A stretch of DNA of 44,259 bases from positions 1 through 44,259 of the forward strand of contig JACZKQ010000049.1 of the NCBI GenBank assembly GCA_014859965.1, written 5' to 3'. Positions within the stretch are counted from its first letter, which is position 1. Every line of letters starts with the position of its first letter. The translations under genes and the position numbers were made by a program. The stretch is from Phycisphaerae bacterium (GTDB lineage Bacteria; Planctomycetota; Phycisphaerae; Sedimentisphaerales; Anaerohalosphaeraceae). Shown piece by piece: positions 25,356 through 33,947 of this stretch. The notes under the pieces were generated by a model. It saw only the letters and a program-made list of their open reading frames with translations. It did no database searches and had not been told where the DNA came from.

Positions 25356-25869
25356 AAAAGGATTTATCCTGTTCCTGGCGGTCGCCATGATACCACTGAT
25401 CGGCGTAGCAATGCTGCTGCTGACGGGAGGCGTGGGCATCATGGCCGGCGAGGAGAAACTCACCCGGCGGCAGGCCTGCAGAGAGGACCTGCTCGCAAGC
25501 GGCAGGGCATGGGCAGACCACAACCGCAATCGGTTGGCGGCTTCTGAAACCGGTATTGCGGTGCCCCTTGACGTGACCGAGTTCGGCTTGAAACACGCCA
25601 TGTGCAGCGTCACGCTCGACGGCATCACAGAAGGTGAAATCCAGGTTACGATCGAAGTCCGTGCGGATGACCGAACCAGGCCGCGAAGGAAACATATGGC
25701 GTTAAAGGTTGAAAAACCCTTTGGCCCGGCGATAGTGGTCGAGCCTGCGGCCGGTGACCCGAATGCGATCTTCACGGATGCGTGCCAAGCCAGTTCGGCG
25801 GAAAATTTGCCTGTGCTTCAGGACCCGCTCCGTGAGCACGCATCCGCCGACCCTAACGCGCTGCACTGA
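25336..25869 (+). CDS. Type II pseudopilin-like protein 3, GspK-like
   Basis: About 177 residues. The leader KTRPNEKG is followed by FILFLAVAMIPLIGVAMLLL, a pseudopilin-like hydrophobic helix lacking the +5 glutamate. Among pseudopilins this lack is characteristic of GspK, the tip component, but the protein is shorter than typical GspK. GTG 25336 is chosen because GGAG lies six bases upstream; ATG 25324 is a close alternative. It overlaps the preceding gene by 20 bases and ends the cluster. No secretin, GspG, GspL or GspM gene follows. Confidence 0.65.
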   Translation: MKTRPNEKGFILFLAVAMIPLIGVAMLLLTGGVGIMAGEEKLTRRQACREDLLASGRAWADHNRNRLAASETGIAVPLDVTEFGLKHAMCSVTLDGITEGEIQVTIEVRADDRTRPRRKHMALKVEKPFGPAIVVEPAAGDPNAIFTDACQASSAENLPVLQDPLREHASADPNALH

Positions 25870-25882
25870 GCACATGTGTCAA

Positions 25883-25922
25883 GCAAAACAGGGGCCTGCA
25901 TGGAAGTCCTGCAGGCCCCTGT
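25883..25922 (-). terminator. Intrinsic terminator between converging genes
   Basis: A perfect 13-pair stem (25888-25900 with 25910-25922, core CAGGGGCCTGCA) surrounds a nine-base loop. Read on the minus strand it is followed by TTTTGCTT, so it terminates the LamG/dockerin-like gene. It may also slow transcription from the secretion cluster. Confidence 0.85.
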
Positions 25923-25962
25923 CAACGATGTCATAATCATCCGCTACGTGGATGCGTCCTAA

Positions 25963-28167
25963 TCATTCGCACATGGGCCCGCCGCATGTCAGCCATGTAT
26001 CGGCCATTATGGCCAGATCACTCAGGTCGACCTTGCAGTCGCCGTTGGCGTCGCCGGCAGGATAGGCGGTGCACGGCAGATCCACGTCCACCACATCCGG
26101 CCCGGCCTGGTAATGGGCCAGAACGGCGTCGGCACTCAGCGGCACATCATAGATGCGGAATTCATTGTACCGCCCGACAAACAACGGGTCGCCCCACTGG
26201 GCACGACCGAGCCAGTTATTGTTGTCCGGAATGTCACTCAGAGCGAAATGCAGATTGTTCTGGCCCACCTGCCGCCCATCTCGGTACATCCTGACGATCC
26301 CGCTCTTGCCGTCCCACACAACTGCAAGGTGTGTTTGCCGGCCGATGGATAATGCACCATTCACATCATCCATGACCCTTTCCTCGGCACTGGGGCCGCG
26401 GCGGTATCCCGTACGGAGCATGCGCTCGCCGCCCCAGGGGCTCATCATCAGGTAGTACGAATTGGCCGCACCGCCCGCAGTACCCTCGCCGCCATCGCTT
26501 GTACCAAGGTCGAAAATGCGCTGCCAGTAGGACCACGCGGGACCGCCCCAAGTAACCCACGTTTCGATCGTGGCGAGATTGCCGAGGGCCGAGATGATGC
26601 CGTTGGGCAGGTCGACGTAATCACCGTTATTGGCGCCGGAGTTTTGCCCGCCGCCGTTGCCGAGGACCAACTGCCCGGCTTCGTAGCGTGCGTTGCCCGT
26701 GTTGTTGATCAGGACGCCGTGTGCGCCGCCGACTACGTCGAAAACGTTCGGGTCGTCGGTCGAGCCGGTATTGAATGTGTAACGATGCACGAGTCCTTGA
26801 CGCACGTCCACCGCAATGCTCGTCGACAACTTACTGCCGGCGGCGTTCTCCACCACACAGTAGTACGCGCCGCTGTCTTCGGCGGTCAAGTCGGCAATCG
26901 CAAGCGTCGTCGCTTCGGCCGAGCAGCCTATCGCGTATTTATCGCCGTCAGCGAGTGCAATATCACTGACGCCATCGACGTGCTTGAACCAGGTGCAGCC
27001 GACAATATCCGACAGGGTTACGATTCCCACCGTCAGAGTCAAAGGTTTGCCTGCGATGCCGTACATCGAAGCGGGTGCCGAGAGCACCGGCAAAGTCTTG
27101 ATCGTCTCAAAACTCACTGAGCCGCCTGCGATCACATTCGGTTCACTCATACCCGGCAGGGTGACCGTCTCGTCTACGACCCAGTAGTATGTCTGGTCCG
27201 TCAGGAGTGCGGCCGGCATCGCCAGGCTGGTCACCTCGAAGTCGCCGACCTTTGCCGTGGACGAACGGCCTTCGACCGCTGCTGCATCATTACTGAAATA
27301 GAGCGTGTACGTCGGGTCGGTTGTCCCCGCAGGCAGAATGCCGGGCGCCCATTCGAGGGTGAACAGAGTCGGGATGTCCTTGGCGCCATCCGCAGGATAG
27401 ACGGGACTGGCGGGCGATTTCTCAGTGCCGGCGGCCAGGCTGGCGGCCACTTCACTGGCGTTCATCGCGTGGTCGTAGATGCGGAACTCATTGTAGCTGC
27501 CTACATACATCGTGTCGGGCCATTGTGCCCGCCCAAGCCAGTTGTTGATATCAGGGATATCTGAAAGAGCAAAGTGCATCTGCCCTTCACTGACGAGTTC
27601 ACCGTTTCGGAACATCTTTAGGCTTTGTCCGGCCCCGTCCCAACTGATAACGATGTGCTGTTCCACATTCGTCACAAGATTACCCGCGCCGTCATTGATG
27701 GTAACCTCTACCCGGGTGGGTACGGGCTTGTTCATGCCGAAGCGCAACTGTTCCGATCCGCCACGGGGGGTCAGGAAGATGTAAAACGAATTGCCTGCTC
27801 CGCCAGCATTGCCTTCGCCGCCATCGGAGGCGCCTAAATCGAAAATCCGCTCCCACATGGCCGCGCCGCGCCATGTCGTCCATACCTCAAATGTTGCCTG
27901 ATCGCCCAAGGCCGAAATGATACCGTTGGGCAGATCCAAATAGTCGCCGTCGTTGGTGTTGGAATTCTCTACGCCCAGGTTGCCTAACGTCAACTGCCCG
28001 TTCGCAAACGCCGCGCGCCCGGTCCTGTTTATGAGGACGCCGTCAGCGCCGCCAACCGAGTCGTTCGGGTCGTCGAAGGCGTAGCGATGCACCACCGCCC
28101 CTTGCGCAGCGGTCGCCAGAAGTGCCATAACGCAGCAAAACACAAGAAATCCAGTCACATGTCTCAT
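25963..28167 (-). CDS. Secreted LamG-Ig-LamG protein with dockerin-like C-terminus
   Basis: A 734-residue exported protein with signal peptide 1-23 (FLVFCCVMALLATAAQG). Two LamG/concanavalin-like domains (about 24-245 and 460-690) are close copies: both contain GDYVDLPNGIISALG-type and SDIPDxNNWLGRAQW-type stretches and NEFRIYD. Between them lie a fibronectin/Ig-like segment (about 255-350) and an Ig-like domain with DSGAYYCVVEN (about 360-455). The end, GDANGDCKVDLSDLAIMADT, is a calcium-binding dockerin-type/EF-hand repeat common in planctomycete secreted proteins. A GGAGG ribosome site precedes ATG 28167. Carbohydrate or matrix binding is the likely role, by family. Confidence 0.88.
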   Translation of the reverse strand: MRHVTGFLVFCCVMALLATAAQGAVVHRYAFDDPNDSVGGADGVLINRTGRAAFANGQLTLGNLGVENSNTNDGDYLDLPNGIISALGDQATFEVWTTWRGAAMWERIFDLGASDGGEGNAGGAGNSFYIFLTPRGGSEQLRFGMNKPVPTRVEVTINDGAGNLVTNVEQHIVISWDGAGQSLKMFRNGELVSEGQMHFALSDIPDINNWLGRAQWPDTMYVGSYNEFRIYDHAMNASEVAASLAAGTEKSPASPVYPADGAKDIPTLFTLEWAPGILPAGTTDPTYTLYFSNDAAAVEGRSSTAKVGDFEVTSLAMPAALLTDQTYYWVVDETVTLPGMSEPNVIAGGSVSFETIKTLPVLSAPASMYGIAGKPLTLTVGIVTLSDIVGCTWFKHVDGVSDIALADGDKYAIGCSAEATTLAIADLTAEDSGAYYCVVENAAGSKLSTSIAVDVRQGLVHRYTFNTGSTDDPNVFDVVGGAHGVLINNTGNARYEAGQLVLGNGGGQNSGANNGDYVDLPNGIISALGNLATIETWVTWGGPAWSYWQRIFDLGTSDGGEGTAGGAANSYYLMMSPWGGERMLRTGYRRGPSAEERVMDDVNGALSIGRQTHLAVVWDGKSGIVRMYRDGRQVGQNNLHFALSDIPDNNNWLGRAQWGDPLFVGRYNEFRIYDVPLSADAVLAHYQAGPDVVDVDLPCTAYPAGDANGDCKVDLSDLAIMADTWLTCGGPMCE

Positions 28168-28285
28168 AATTAATCCTCCACAAAAAGAAATGATGTAATG
28201 TGAAAAACACCGTCAATCTAAACGCCTCTCTCCAACGCACCTCCTTCTTCAAACCATAAGCCTGAACCGCCGGTCACAGAACGAA

Positions 28286-29116
28286 TCACCACCAAAACCA
28301 TTGCCCATAGTTTAGCTGGTATTGCATAACAGAAAACGGTCTCCAGTCCACATGCCCGTCGGCAAATCCGATATTAGCGCCCTGCGGTTCGAGATTTCCC
28401 TGGGTTGTCCTTTGGCGGGACAAATGGTTGGTCGAATCTGGAATTCCGAAGTTGGGGAAGGCGCCGCCCGTTTCGATGTTATCGAAGTTCCAATCGTTTC
28501 TGTCGCTGATCACCGCATCCATGATCAGGATTGTGGTGCCGGTGCTTTTTAACTCTGGAATCTTCCTGATCCACGTTGTTTTCTTACCTGTTTGCAGCGT
28601 CTGGGGTAGTATCGAGTTGCCGTTCGCATCCAGCCTGTCGAACATGTAAATGTAAGGCAGAACACGGTATTGCTGTCTCTGCTGAACGGGCGTGAGTAGA
28701 AATTCGTCGCGATGCTCCAGCGGCTGCCGCAGATTGGCGCCGGCCCAGGTGAATACCCAGGAGTACTGCCAGTACCGGGCATCGGTGGACTTCTTGTGTT
28801 TATTGCTCGGACAGAAGAATACCTGGTAATCGATGTCGGCCTGCTGCATGATCTCATTGGTAGCCCAGAAGCTCACATCCCAGAACCAGTTCCCCATGTT
28901 TGTTGTGGGAACAGCACCGTCATTCTGCTCCGAGTATAGGATTGTTCCAAGGCATTGCTGACGGAGGTTATTGCGGCAAGTGATCCTGCGTGCGTAGTCC
29001 TTTGCGGAATTGAGCGCCGGAGCAATAATCGCCAAAAGCAATGCGATGATTGCGATGACAACGAGCAGTTCTATGAGTGTGAACGCCTTTTTGTTTACCG
29101 ACGCAGTCTCAATCAT
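28286..29116 (-). CDS. Prepilin-like single-pass protein (planctomycete FADGH type)
   Basis: A 276-residue protein with leader [11 protein letters not shown], then [20 protein letters not shown], having glutamate at +5 and alanine at -1. The outer domain includes [20 protein letters not shown] and ends with [13 protein letters not shown], a hallmark of the very numerous planctomycete prepilin-like (DUF1559-type) proteins. Their function is unknown; many are found beside sugar-degradation genes, as here with the LamG and GH43 genes. GGAGGG upstream fixes ATG 29116 rather than the earlier in-frame start at 29188. Confidence 0.85.
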   Translation of the reverse strand: MIETASVNKKAFTLIELLVVIAIIALLLAIIAPALNSAKDYARRITCRNNLRQQCLGTILYSEQNDGAVPTTNMGNWFWDVSFWATNEIMQQADIDYQVFFCPSNKHKKSTDARYWQYSWVFTWAGANLRQPLEHRDEFLLTPVQQRQQYRVLPYIYMFDRLDANGNSILPQTLQTGKKTTWIRKIPELKSTGTTILIMDAVISDRNDWNFDNIETGGAFPNFGIPDSTNHLSRQRTTQGNLEPQGANIGFADGHVDWRPFSVMQYQLNYGQWFWW

Positions 29117-29310
29117 AAAAGGCCCTCCAAAGCCCTGATAATCGATGACAATGCCGCTATTGTGCCGCAACACATTACTGTAAGACAATAAGGTTTGTCC
29201 CGCAAGGCCAAATCGCGTTTTTCTTCAACCATATCGCGAACACCGGCGGTCTGCGATCGAGATTGCGCCTCGCCCCGGATCTCAACTCGTATCAGCGCAC
29301 GATTCGGGAT

Positions 29311-30462
29311 TTATCGGCCAGGCGCGTTCCGGCTGCGATATTGGCGGAGACTCATGCCGGTTTCCTCCCGGAAGTACCTGGCTACGTGGGCGATCCCATC
29401 GAACCCGGCTTTTCGGGCAATCTCGGTGACCGGCAGGTCTGTACTCACCAGAAGTTGGCGAATCAGATCAATACGGACACGTCGGATTTCGCGATGGACG
29501 GATCGCCTCAGTTGGGACTGAAATTTCTTTTCGAGCACTCTTCGAGAGACGGTTGTAGCCTTCACCACATCGTTGACCTGAAGGGCGCGGTGCGCATTTC
29601 CCCGGATGAACCTCAGAGCCGCCTTGAGATCTGCATCCGCCACCGCAAGAACATCCGTCGACTGCCGTGTCACAATGTGCGTGGCGGTTACCGGAACAAT
29701 CTGGCCGTCCATCGGTGTCCCGTGCATGAGGGAATCGAGCAATCGGGCGGCCTCATAGCCGGCGTTTTCAATGTTGAGGGCAATGCTCGATATCGGCGGA
29801 TCGGACAAATCACAAACGAGAACATCGTTGTCCACGCCCAGAATCGCCACGTCCTCCGGCACCAGAACCCCGGCCCTCTCGCACACTTCCGTAACCTGCA
29901 GAGCGCGGTCGTCATTACAGCACATCAGACCGACCGGTTTTGGAAGGGTCGTCAGCCATTGGGCCAGCAGATGCTGTTCCTTGGGCCACGGCCGCTGTTG
30001 CCTGGAGGCGGGCGGTTCATAAATGGCGGTGGTATAACCAGCGCCTGCAATGGCGGCCTGGAAACATACACCGCGGCCCTGCGACCACACATAATCATCG
30101 ATGCCGCAGTAGGCGAAATGCTCAAAGCCTCTGTCCAGGAAGTGCCTGGCGCCCATCGCCCCTATTGACTCACTGTTCGTGACGATCGCCGGAAAAGGGG
30201 CATAACTTTCGCGACTGTGCTGCGCGAATATAACCGCCGTCTCGGGCAGTATGCGGCTCTCCACTTTAGCGACATCGCGCACGATAGCGCCGTCAACCTT
30301 CCAGTCGCTCCATTGCGAAAGTGGCGAATCGAGCGCCCCCGCGCGGCGGTGGAATCGCCAGGGGCCGTGAACTTTTGCATACCGGGCGATGCCGTAGAGC
30401 AGACTGCGCCCGAATTCCCGGCTTGTTTCGATCAGCAGGGCTACGTGGGGTGTTCTTTTCAT
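29311..30462 (-). CDS. XylR-type AraC-family transcriptional regulator
   Basis: A 383-residue regulator. Residues 1-275 form a LacI/periplasmic-binding-like sugar-sensing domain (HVALLIETSREFGRSLLYGI, AILGVDNDVLVCDLSDPPIS). Residues 285-383 form an AraC double helix-turn-helix (VSRRVLEKKFQSQLRRSVHR, VTEIARKAGFDGIAHVARYF). This layout is that of XylR, which activates pentose-use genes. It lies 27 bases after the arabinanase-like gene on the same strand, so arabinose- or xylose-type sugars are the plausible inducers. An inverted repeat in that gene's promoter is a candidate target. Confidence 0.9.
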   Translation of the reverse strand: MKRTPHVALLIETSREFGRSLLYGIARYAKVHGPWRFHRRAGALDSPLSQWSDWKVDGAIVRDVAKVESRILPETAVIFAQHSRESYAPFPAIVTNSESIGAMGARHFLDRGFEHFAYCGIDDYVWSQGRGVCFQAAIAGAGYTTAIYEPPASRQQRPWPKEQHLLAQWLTTLPKPVGLMCCNDDRALQVTEVCERAGVLVPEDVAILGVDNDVLVCDLSDPPISSIALNIENAGYEAARLLDSLMHGTPMDGQIVPVTATHIVTRQSTDVLAVADADLKAALRFIRGNAHRALQVNDVVKATTVSRRVLEKKFQSQLRRSVHREIRRVRIDLIRQLLVSTDLPVTEIARKAGFDGIAHVARYFREETGMSLRQYRSRNAPGR

Positions 30463-30489
30463 GCTGCATCCTGCCCTTCTGGCGGTGAT

Positions 30490-31527
30490 TCACGGCAGCG
30501 GCGCTGCAATCGGCCAGCCGTTTTCCCACAGTAAGGGTGAAATTTTCAGTTCCGATCGGCCGGTGGCCCCGTGATACGCATGGAAGACGAGGTAGTCACC
30601 CCATCCGTCCTGGAGCACGGCGCAGTGGCCGGGGCCTTTCCAGTTGTCGGTGGTCGCCTGGAGGACGACTGTACCCCCTCCCTCCAGGAGCGAGACGCCA
30701 TCCCTGTCCTCATAAGGACCTGTGATGTTCTTCGAGCGGCCCACCATGATCTTGTATGTACTGTCCACCCCACGACAACAGACGTCAAACGAAACGAATA
30801 CGTACCAGAAAAGGCCGTTCTTGACGATGAAAGGTGCCTCGACCGCTCCGTTGGCGCCGCCAAGCCCTCTGGGTCGTTGGGCGAGTGAGTAAAGGGTCGT
30901 GTCCGTGGCCGAGAGTTTCCCGGTCTGCGGGTCGATGCGTCTCATCTTAATGCCGCTCCAGAAACTTCCGAATGACATCCAGACCTTGCCGTCTTCCTCG
31001 ATGGCGATGTTTGCGTCGATGGCGTTCCAGTCGTCTTTGCCCTGTGTGGAGCGGACGACCAGGCCGTGGTCCACCCATTTGCAGTCCGGGTTGTTCGAAT
31101 CGAGCGTCTGTGCCGTCGCCAGGCCGATGGCGGAACTATTCCTGCCAAACGTCGAAACCGAGTAGTAGAGATGGTACCGCCCGTTAAAAAAGGATATGTC
31201 CGGGGCCCACATTCCGCTGGCACCCGGGATTTCACCGGCGACCCACGCCGGCAGGGCCTCAAATACGTGGCCGCAGAGTTCCCAGCTCAGCAGATCGGTC
31301 GAGCGGCGAACGGGCACAATACCACCGCGCCGGCCGCCGCCTGTGGAGAAAACGTAAAAAGTCTCGCCCTCCCGAATGATGACGGGATCATGCACCCGCA
31401 AATCACCCTTACAATCCAGCATCTGGAGGCCGGGATCTGTCGCATCGGCAGGACAACACGATGCACACAGCATCACCCAGACCAGCCCAATACACCCCGC
31501 CATCGTCGACCGAACATTCTGTGCCAC
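30490..31527 (-). CDS. GH43-family arabinanase-like glycosidase (secreted)
   Basis: A 345-residue exported enzyme with a five-bladed propeller fold, related to arabinan endo-1,5-alpha-L-arabinosidases. The expected acidic triad is visible: Asp in VHDPVII (about 46), Asp in NAIDANI (about 169) and Glu in GAVEAPF (about 229). The segment SGMWAPDISFFNGRYHLYYS is typical of the arabinanase subgroup. The N-terminal hydrophobic stretch GCIGLVWVMLCASCC is a signal peptide. GTG 31527 is chosen because AGGAGG lies five bases before it; the frame opens earlier (31572) without such a site. Substrate is inferred from family; other arabino-oligosaccharides are possible. Confidence 0.88.
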   Translation of the reverse strand: MAQNVRSTMAGCIGLVWVMLCASCCPADATDPGLQMLDCKGDLRVHDPVIIREGETFYVFSTGGGRRGGIVPVRRSTDLLSWELCGHVFEALPAWVAGEIPGASGMWAPDISFFNGRYHLYYSVSTFGRNSSAIGLATAQTLDSNNPDCKWVDHGLVVRSTQGKDDWNAIDANIAIEEDGKVWMSFGSFWSGIKMRRIDPQTGKLSATDTTLYSLAQRPRGLGGANGAVEAPFIVKNGLFWYVFVSFDVCCRGVDSTYKIMVGRSKNITGPYEDRDGVSLLEGGGTVVLQATTDNWKGPGHCAVLQDGWGDYLVFHAYHGATGRSELKISPLLWENGWPIAAPLP

Positions 31528-31586
31528 TCTGTCCTCCTTTTGGGCGCCGGTGCGGCCTAAATGTCCGCTCATTGCAGCCTGGCTGC

Positions 31587-31615
31587 ATCATAAACACAAA
31601 GGCGTGTTTTTTCAA
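31587..31615 (-). promoter_or_regulatory. Promoter of the GH43-xylR operon with inverted repeat in spacer
   Basis: On the minus strand a -35 TTGAAA (31615-31610), exactly 17 bases and a -10 TATGAT (31592-31587) make a good sigma-70 promoter. The whole spacer is an inverted repeat, AAACAC-N6-GTGTTT (31592-31609), suggesting a repressor site. About 53 bases of leader precede GTG 31527. Confidence 0.65.
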
Positions 31616-31724
31616 GATCCGCGTCGTTGCGGAATCACTCAAAAGGGGATTTTATACTTGATTTTTTGAAGTAGTTCCTTACTCTCTTTGGCAACAAGGG
31701 TTTTTCTGGCTGAGAGGAGAGCGC

Positions 31725-32882
31725 ATGAACGAGCACCGACATTCGCCGGATATAGAGAAATGGATCACACTGATCCGCGCCCAAGGCGTGGGGCCGACTA
31801 CGTTTGCCAGGCTGCTCAAGCAGTTCGGCTCGATAGATCGTGCTCTAACGGCATCTGTGGCGGAACTTGCCAAGGTCAAGGGCATTGGGCTCCGCACCGC
31901 CGAACGCATCCGGGCAAGCGTCGGCAGGTTCGACGTGGACAAGGAACTGGCCCTTGCCGACAAACTCAACGTGCAGCTTATGCACGCGGCGGACAAGAGG
32001 TATCCGCCGCCGCTGCGGGCGATCTATGATCCACCGCCGGTGCTGTATGTGAAGGGTACGCTGGAGCGAGGCGACAGTCTCGCGGTGGCGATTGTTGGGT
32101 CGCGCCGGTGCAGCACCTACGGGGCCGAACAGGCGAGTCGTTTTGCGCATGTGCTTGCGTCGGCGGGCTTTACAATTGTAAGCGGCATGGCGCGGGGGAT
32201 CGATACGGCCGCTCATCGGGGGGCGCTGACGGCGGGCGGCAGAACGATCGCGGTGCAGGGATGCGGATTGAGCCAGATTTTTCCTCCTGAAAACGGCGAG
32301 CTTTTTCACAAGATTACGCAGCGCGGCGCATGCGTGAGCGAACTGCCGCTGCAGTATGAAGCGCTTTCGGAGAATTTCCCCGCGCGCAATCGCATCATTG
32401 CCGGGCTCTGCATGGCGGTGATCGTCGTGGAGGCGACGGAGCGAAGCGGTGCGCTGATCAGCGCCCAGGCGGCTGTCGATAACAACCGCGAAGTAATGGC
32501 GATACCCGGCAAAATCGATTCTCCGCTGAGTGTCGGCACGCACCGTCTGATCAAGCAGGGGGCGAGGCTGGTGGATTGCGTGGAAGATGTGATGGAGACA
32601 CTGGGCCGCATAGGGGACGGGCTGAAGGGGCACGTCGTCGCCGCTGCCGCCGAGGCCGAGGCCCAAATGGACCTCCCGCTGTTCGATGCGGCGCGTCTGA
32701 ACCTTGCGGACGGCGAGCGGACGGTCTATGAATCACTTGACGGCGAACCGAGGCATGTGGAAGAAATCATCGGCGCAACAGGTCTCGCCGCAGGCGCGGT
32801 CAATTCGGCCCTCGTGTCCCTGCGGCTCAAAGGCCTCATCAAACAACTCCCCGGCAGCATGTTCATTCGGAGACGCGGGTAA
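31725..32882 (+). CDS. dprA: DNA processing protein DprA
   Basis: DprA binds incoming single-stranded DNA and loads RecA during natural transformation. The 385-residue protein has an N-terminal helix-hairpin-helix-like part (GVGPTTFARLLKQFGSIDRA, VKGIGLRTAERI), the Rossmann core (VAIVGSRRCSTYGAEQ, VSGMARGIDTAAHRGAL, ENFPARNRIIAGL, ERSGALISAQAAVDNNREVM) and a C-terminal winged helix (about 325-385). Length and motif order are standard. The start has GGAGAG upstream. It stands alone: neighbours are not competence genes. The 3' end converges on the lyase gene with 15 bases between. Confidence 0.96.
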   Translation: MNEHRHSPDIEKWITLIRAQGVGPTTFARLLKQFGSIDRALTASVAELAKVKGIGLRTAERIRASVGRFDVDKELALADKLNVQLMHAADKRYPPPLRAIYDPPPVLYVKGTLERGDSLAVAIVGSRRCSTYGAEQASRFAHVLASAGFTIVSGMARGIDTAAHRGALTAGGRTIAVQGCGLSQIFPPENGELFHKITQRGACVSELPLQYEALSENFPARNRIIAGLCMAVIVVEATERSGALISAQAAVDNNREVMAIPGKIDSPLSVGTHRLIKQGARLVDCVEDVMETLGRIGDGLKGHVVAAAAEAEAQMDLPLFDAARLNLADGERTVYESLDGEPRHVEEIIGATGLAAGAVNSALVSLRLKGLIKQLPGSMFIRRRG

Positions 32883-32897
32883 CCGGAAACAGGTTGA

Positions 32898-33815
32898 CTA
32901 TTTGCAGGCGGATTCAAAAAAGTCAAGGCTTTCGAGCCTCGATCGCAGGTCGGCGAACTGTTCGGCCGTAATGTTTTTCAGGGGCGAGCGGACGGGGCCG
33001 AGATCAAGGCCCAAAATTTTTGAGATGCTCTTGGCTGCCGGCAGATAGCCGCAGGCGGCGCCGCCAGTCGTCTTGATGATTTGAACGGCCTGGCTCTGGA
33101 GTGTCCGGGCCAGGAGCAGGTCGCTGCGGTTGAAGGCATGGACGAGGTCCACATAAAGCGGGGCGTTACAGTTGTAAGAACTTCCAATAGCGCCTTTGGC
33201 CCCGAGCGCAAGGGCCGACAGCAGCATTTCATCCCTTCCGAAAAGCAGATCGAAGCGGCCGTCGTCGACGTGCAGGCACTCGCTGTAATCCGCAAAATCT
33301 TCATGAGTGAATTTGGCGCCTGCGAGATTAGGGATTCCGTTCTTCGCCGCCGTTAGGAAATCAGCGACAGAAATAGAAATGCCGCTGTAGGATGGGATGT
33401 GATAATAGTAGATGGGCAGGGGAGCCGCCGTCTCGGCAACAATTGCGCAATAGTCCACAAGGTCTTCGATGCGATGCGTCTTGTAGAAGATCGGCCCCAT
33501 GAGGCCCACGCCATGCGCACCGATGTCGCGGGCGTGTGCGGACAGCGCCTGTGTTTCGCGGATGCTGGTGTGGCTGACATGGACGAGGATCGTCATCGTG
33601 TCGGCGGCGGCATCTGCCCATCGCTGCGCGACCTGCATCCGTTCGTCAGTGGTCAAACTGAATCCCTCCCCTGTCGTGCCGCAGATGAATATACTGCGGA
33701 TACCGTTGCGCTGCAAAAAGGCGGCCTGCTGCTCGATAATATCGAGGTTCACATCGCCATCGGATTTGAGGGCAGTGAATGGCGCAGCCACGAGACCCTG
33801 GATATGCGTATACAT
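32898..33815 (-). CDS. N-acetylneuraminate lyase-like aldolase (DapA superfamily)
   Basis: A 305-residue class I aldolase of the DapA/NanA superfamily. GTTGEG (about 47-52), Tyr in YYYHIPSYSG (about 137) and Schiff-base Lys in AGAKFTHEDF (about 165) match the order and spacing of N-acetylneuraminate lyase, which splits sialic acid into N-acetylmannosamine and pyruvate. The YYYHIP context favours NanA over DapA, but related keto-sugar acid aldolases cannot be excluded, and no other sialic-acid gene is in the window. AGGAGA precedes ATG 33815. Its promoter region has a palindrome over the -10. Confidence 0.82.
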   Translation of the reverse strand: MYTHIQGLVAAPFTALKSDGDVNLDIIEQQAAFLQRNGIRSIFICGTTGEGFSLTTDERMQVAQRWADAAADTMTILVHVSHTSIRETQALSAHARDIGAHGVGLMGPIFYKTHRIEDLVDYCAIVAETAAPLPIYYYHIPSYSGISISVADFLTAAKNGIPNLAGAKFTHEDFADYSECLHVDDGRFDLLFGRDEMLLSALALGAKGAIGSSYNCNAPLYVDLVHAFNRSDLLLARTLQSQAVQIIKTTGGAACGYLPAAKSISKILGLDLGPVRSPLKNITAEQFADLRSRLESLDFFESACK

Positions 33816-33842
33816 CGCAGTCTTCTCCTGATGGTTTTGGTT

Positions 33843-33874
33843 GTAAGCTTACGCGGTCCGCGTGCTTTTGTCGA
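33843..33874 (-). promoter_or_regulatory. Candidate promoter and palindrome before the lyase gene
   Basis: GTAAGCTTAC (33843-33852) is a perfect 10-base palindrome 28 bases upstream of the lyase start. On the minus strand a -35-like TCGACA (33874-33869), a 17-base spacer and a weak -10 TAAGCT (33851-33846) overlap it. A LacI- or GntR-type repressor site is possible; the -10 match is poor. Confidence 0.35.
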
Positions 33875-33947
33875 GGGTGTAAATGGCCGGTTGGGTGACG
33901 CCCGGCGGCAAGAGATTGGAAATGCGGCGACAAACGCTGATATTCTG

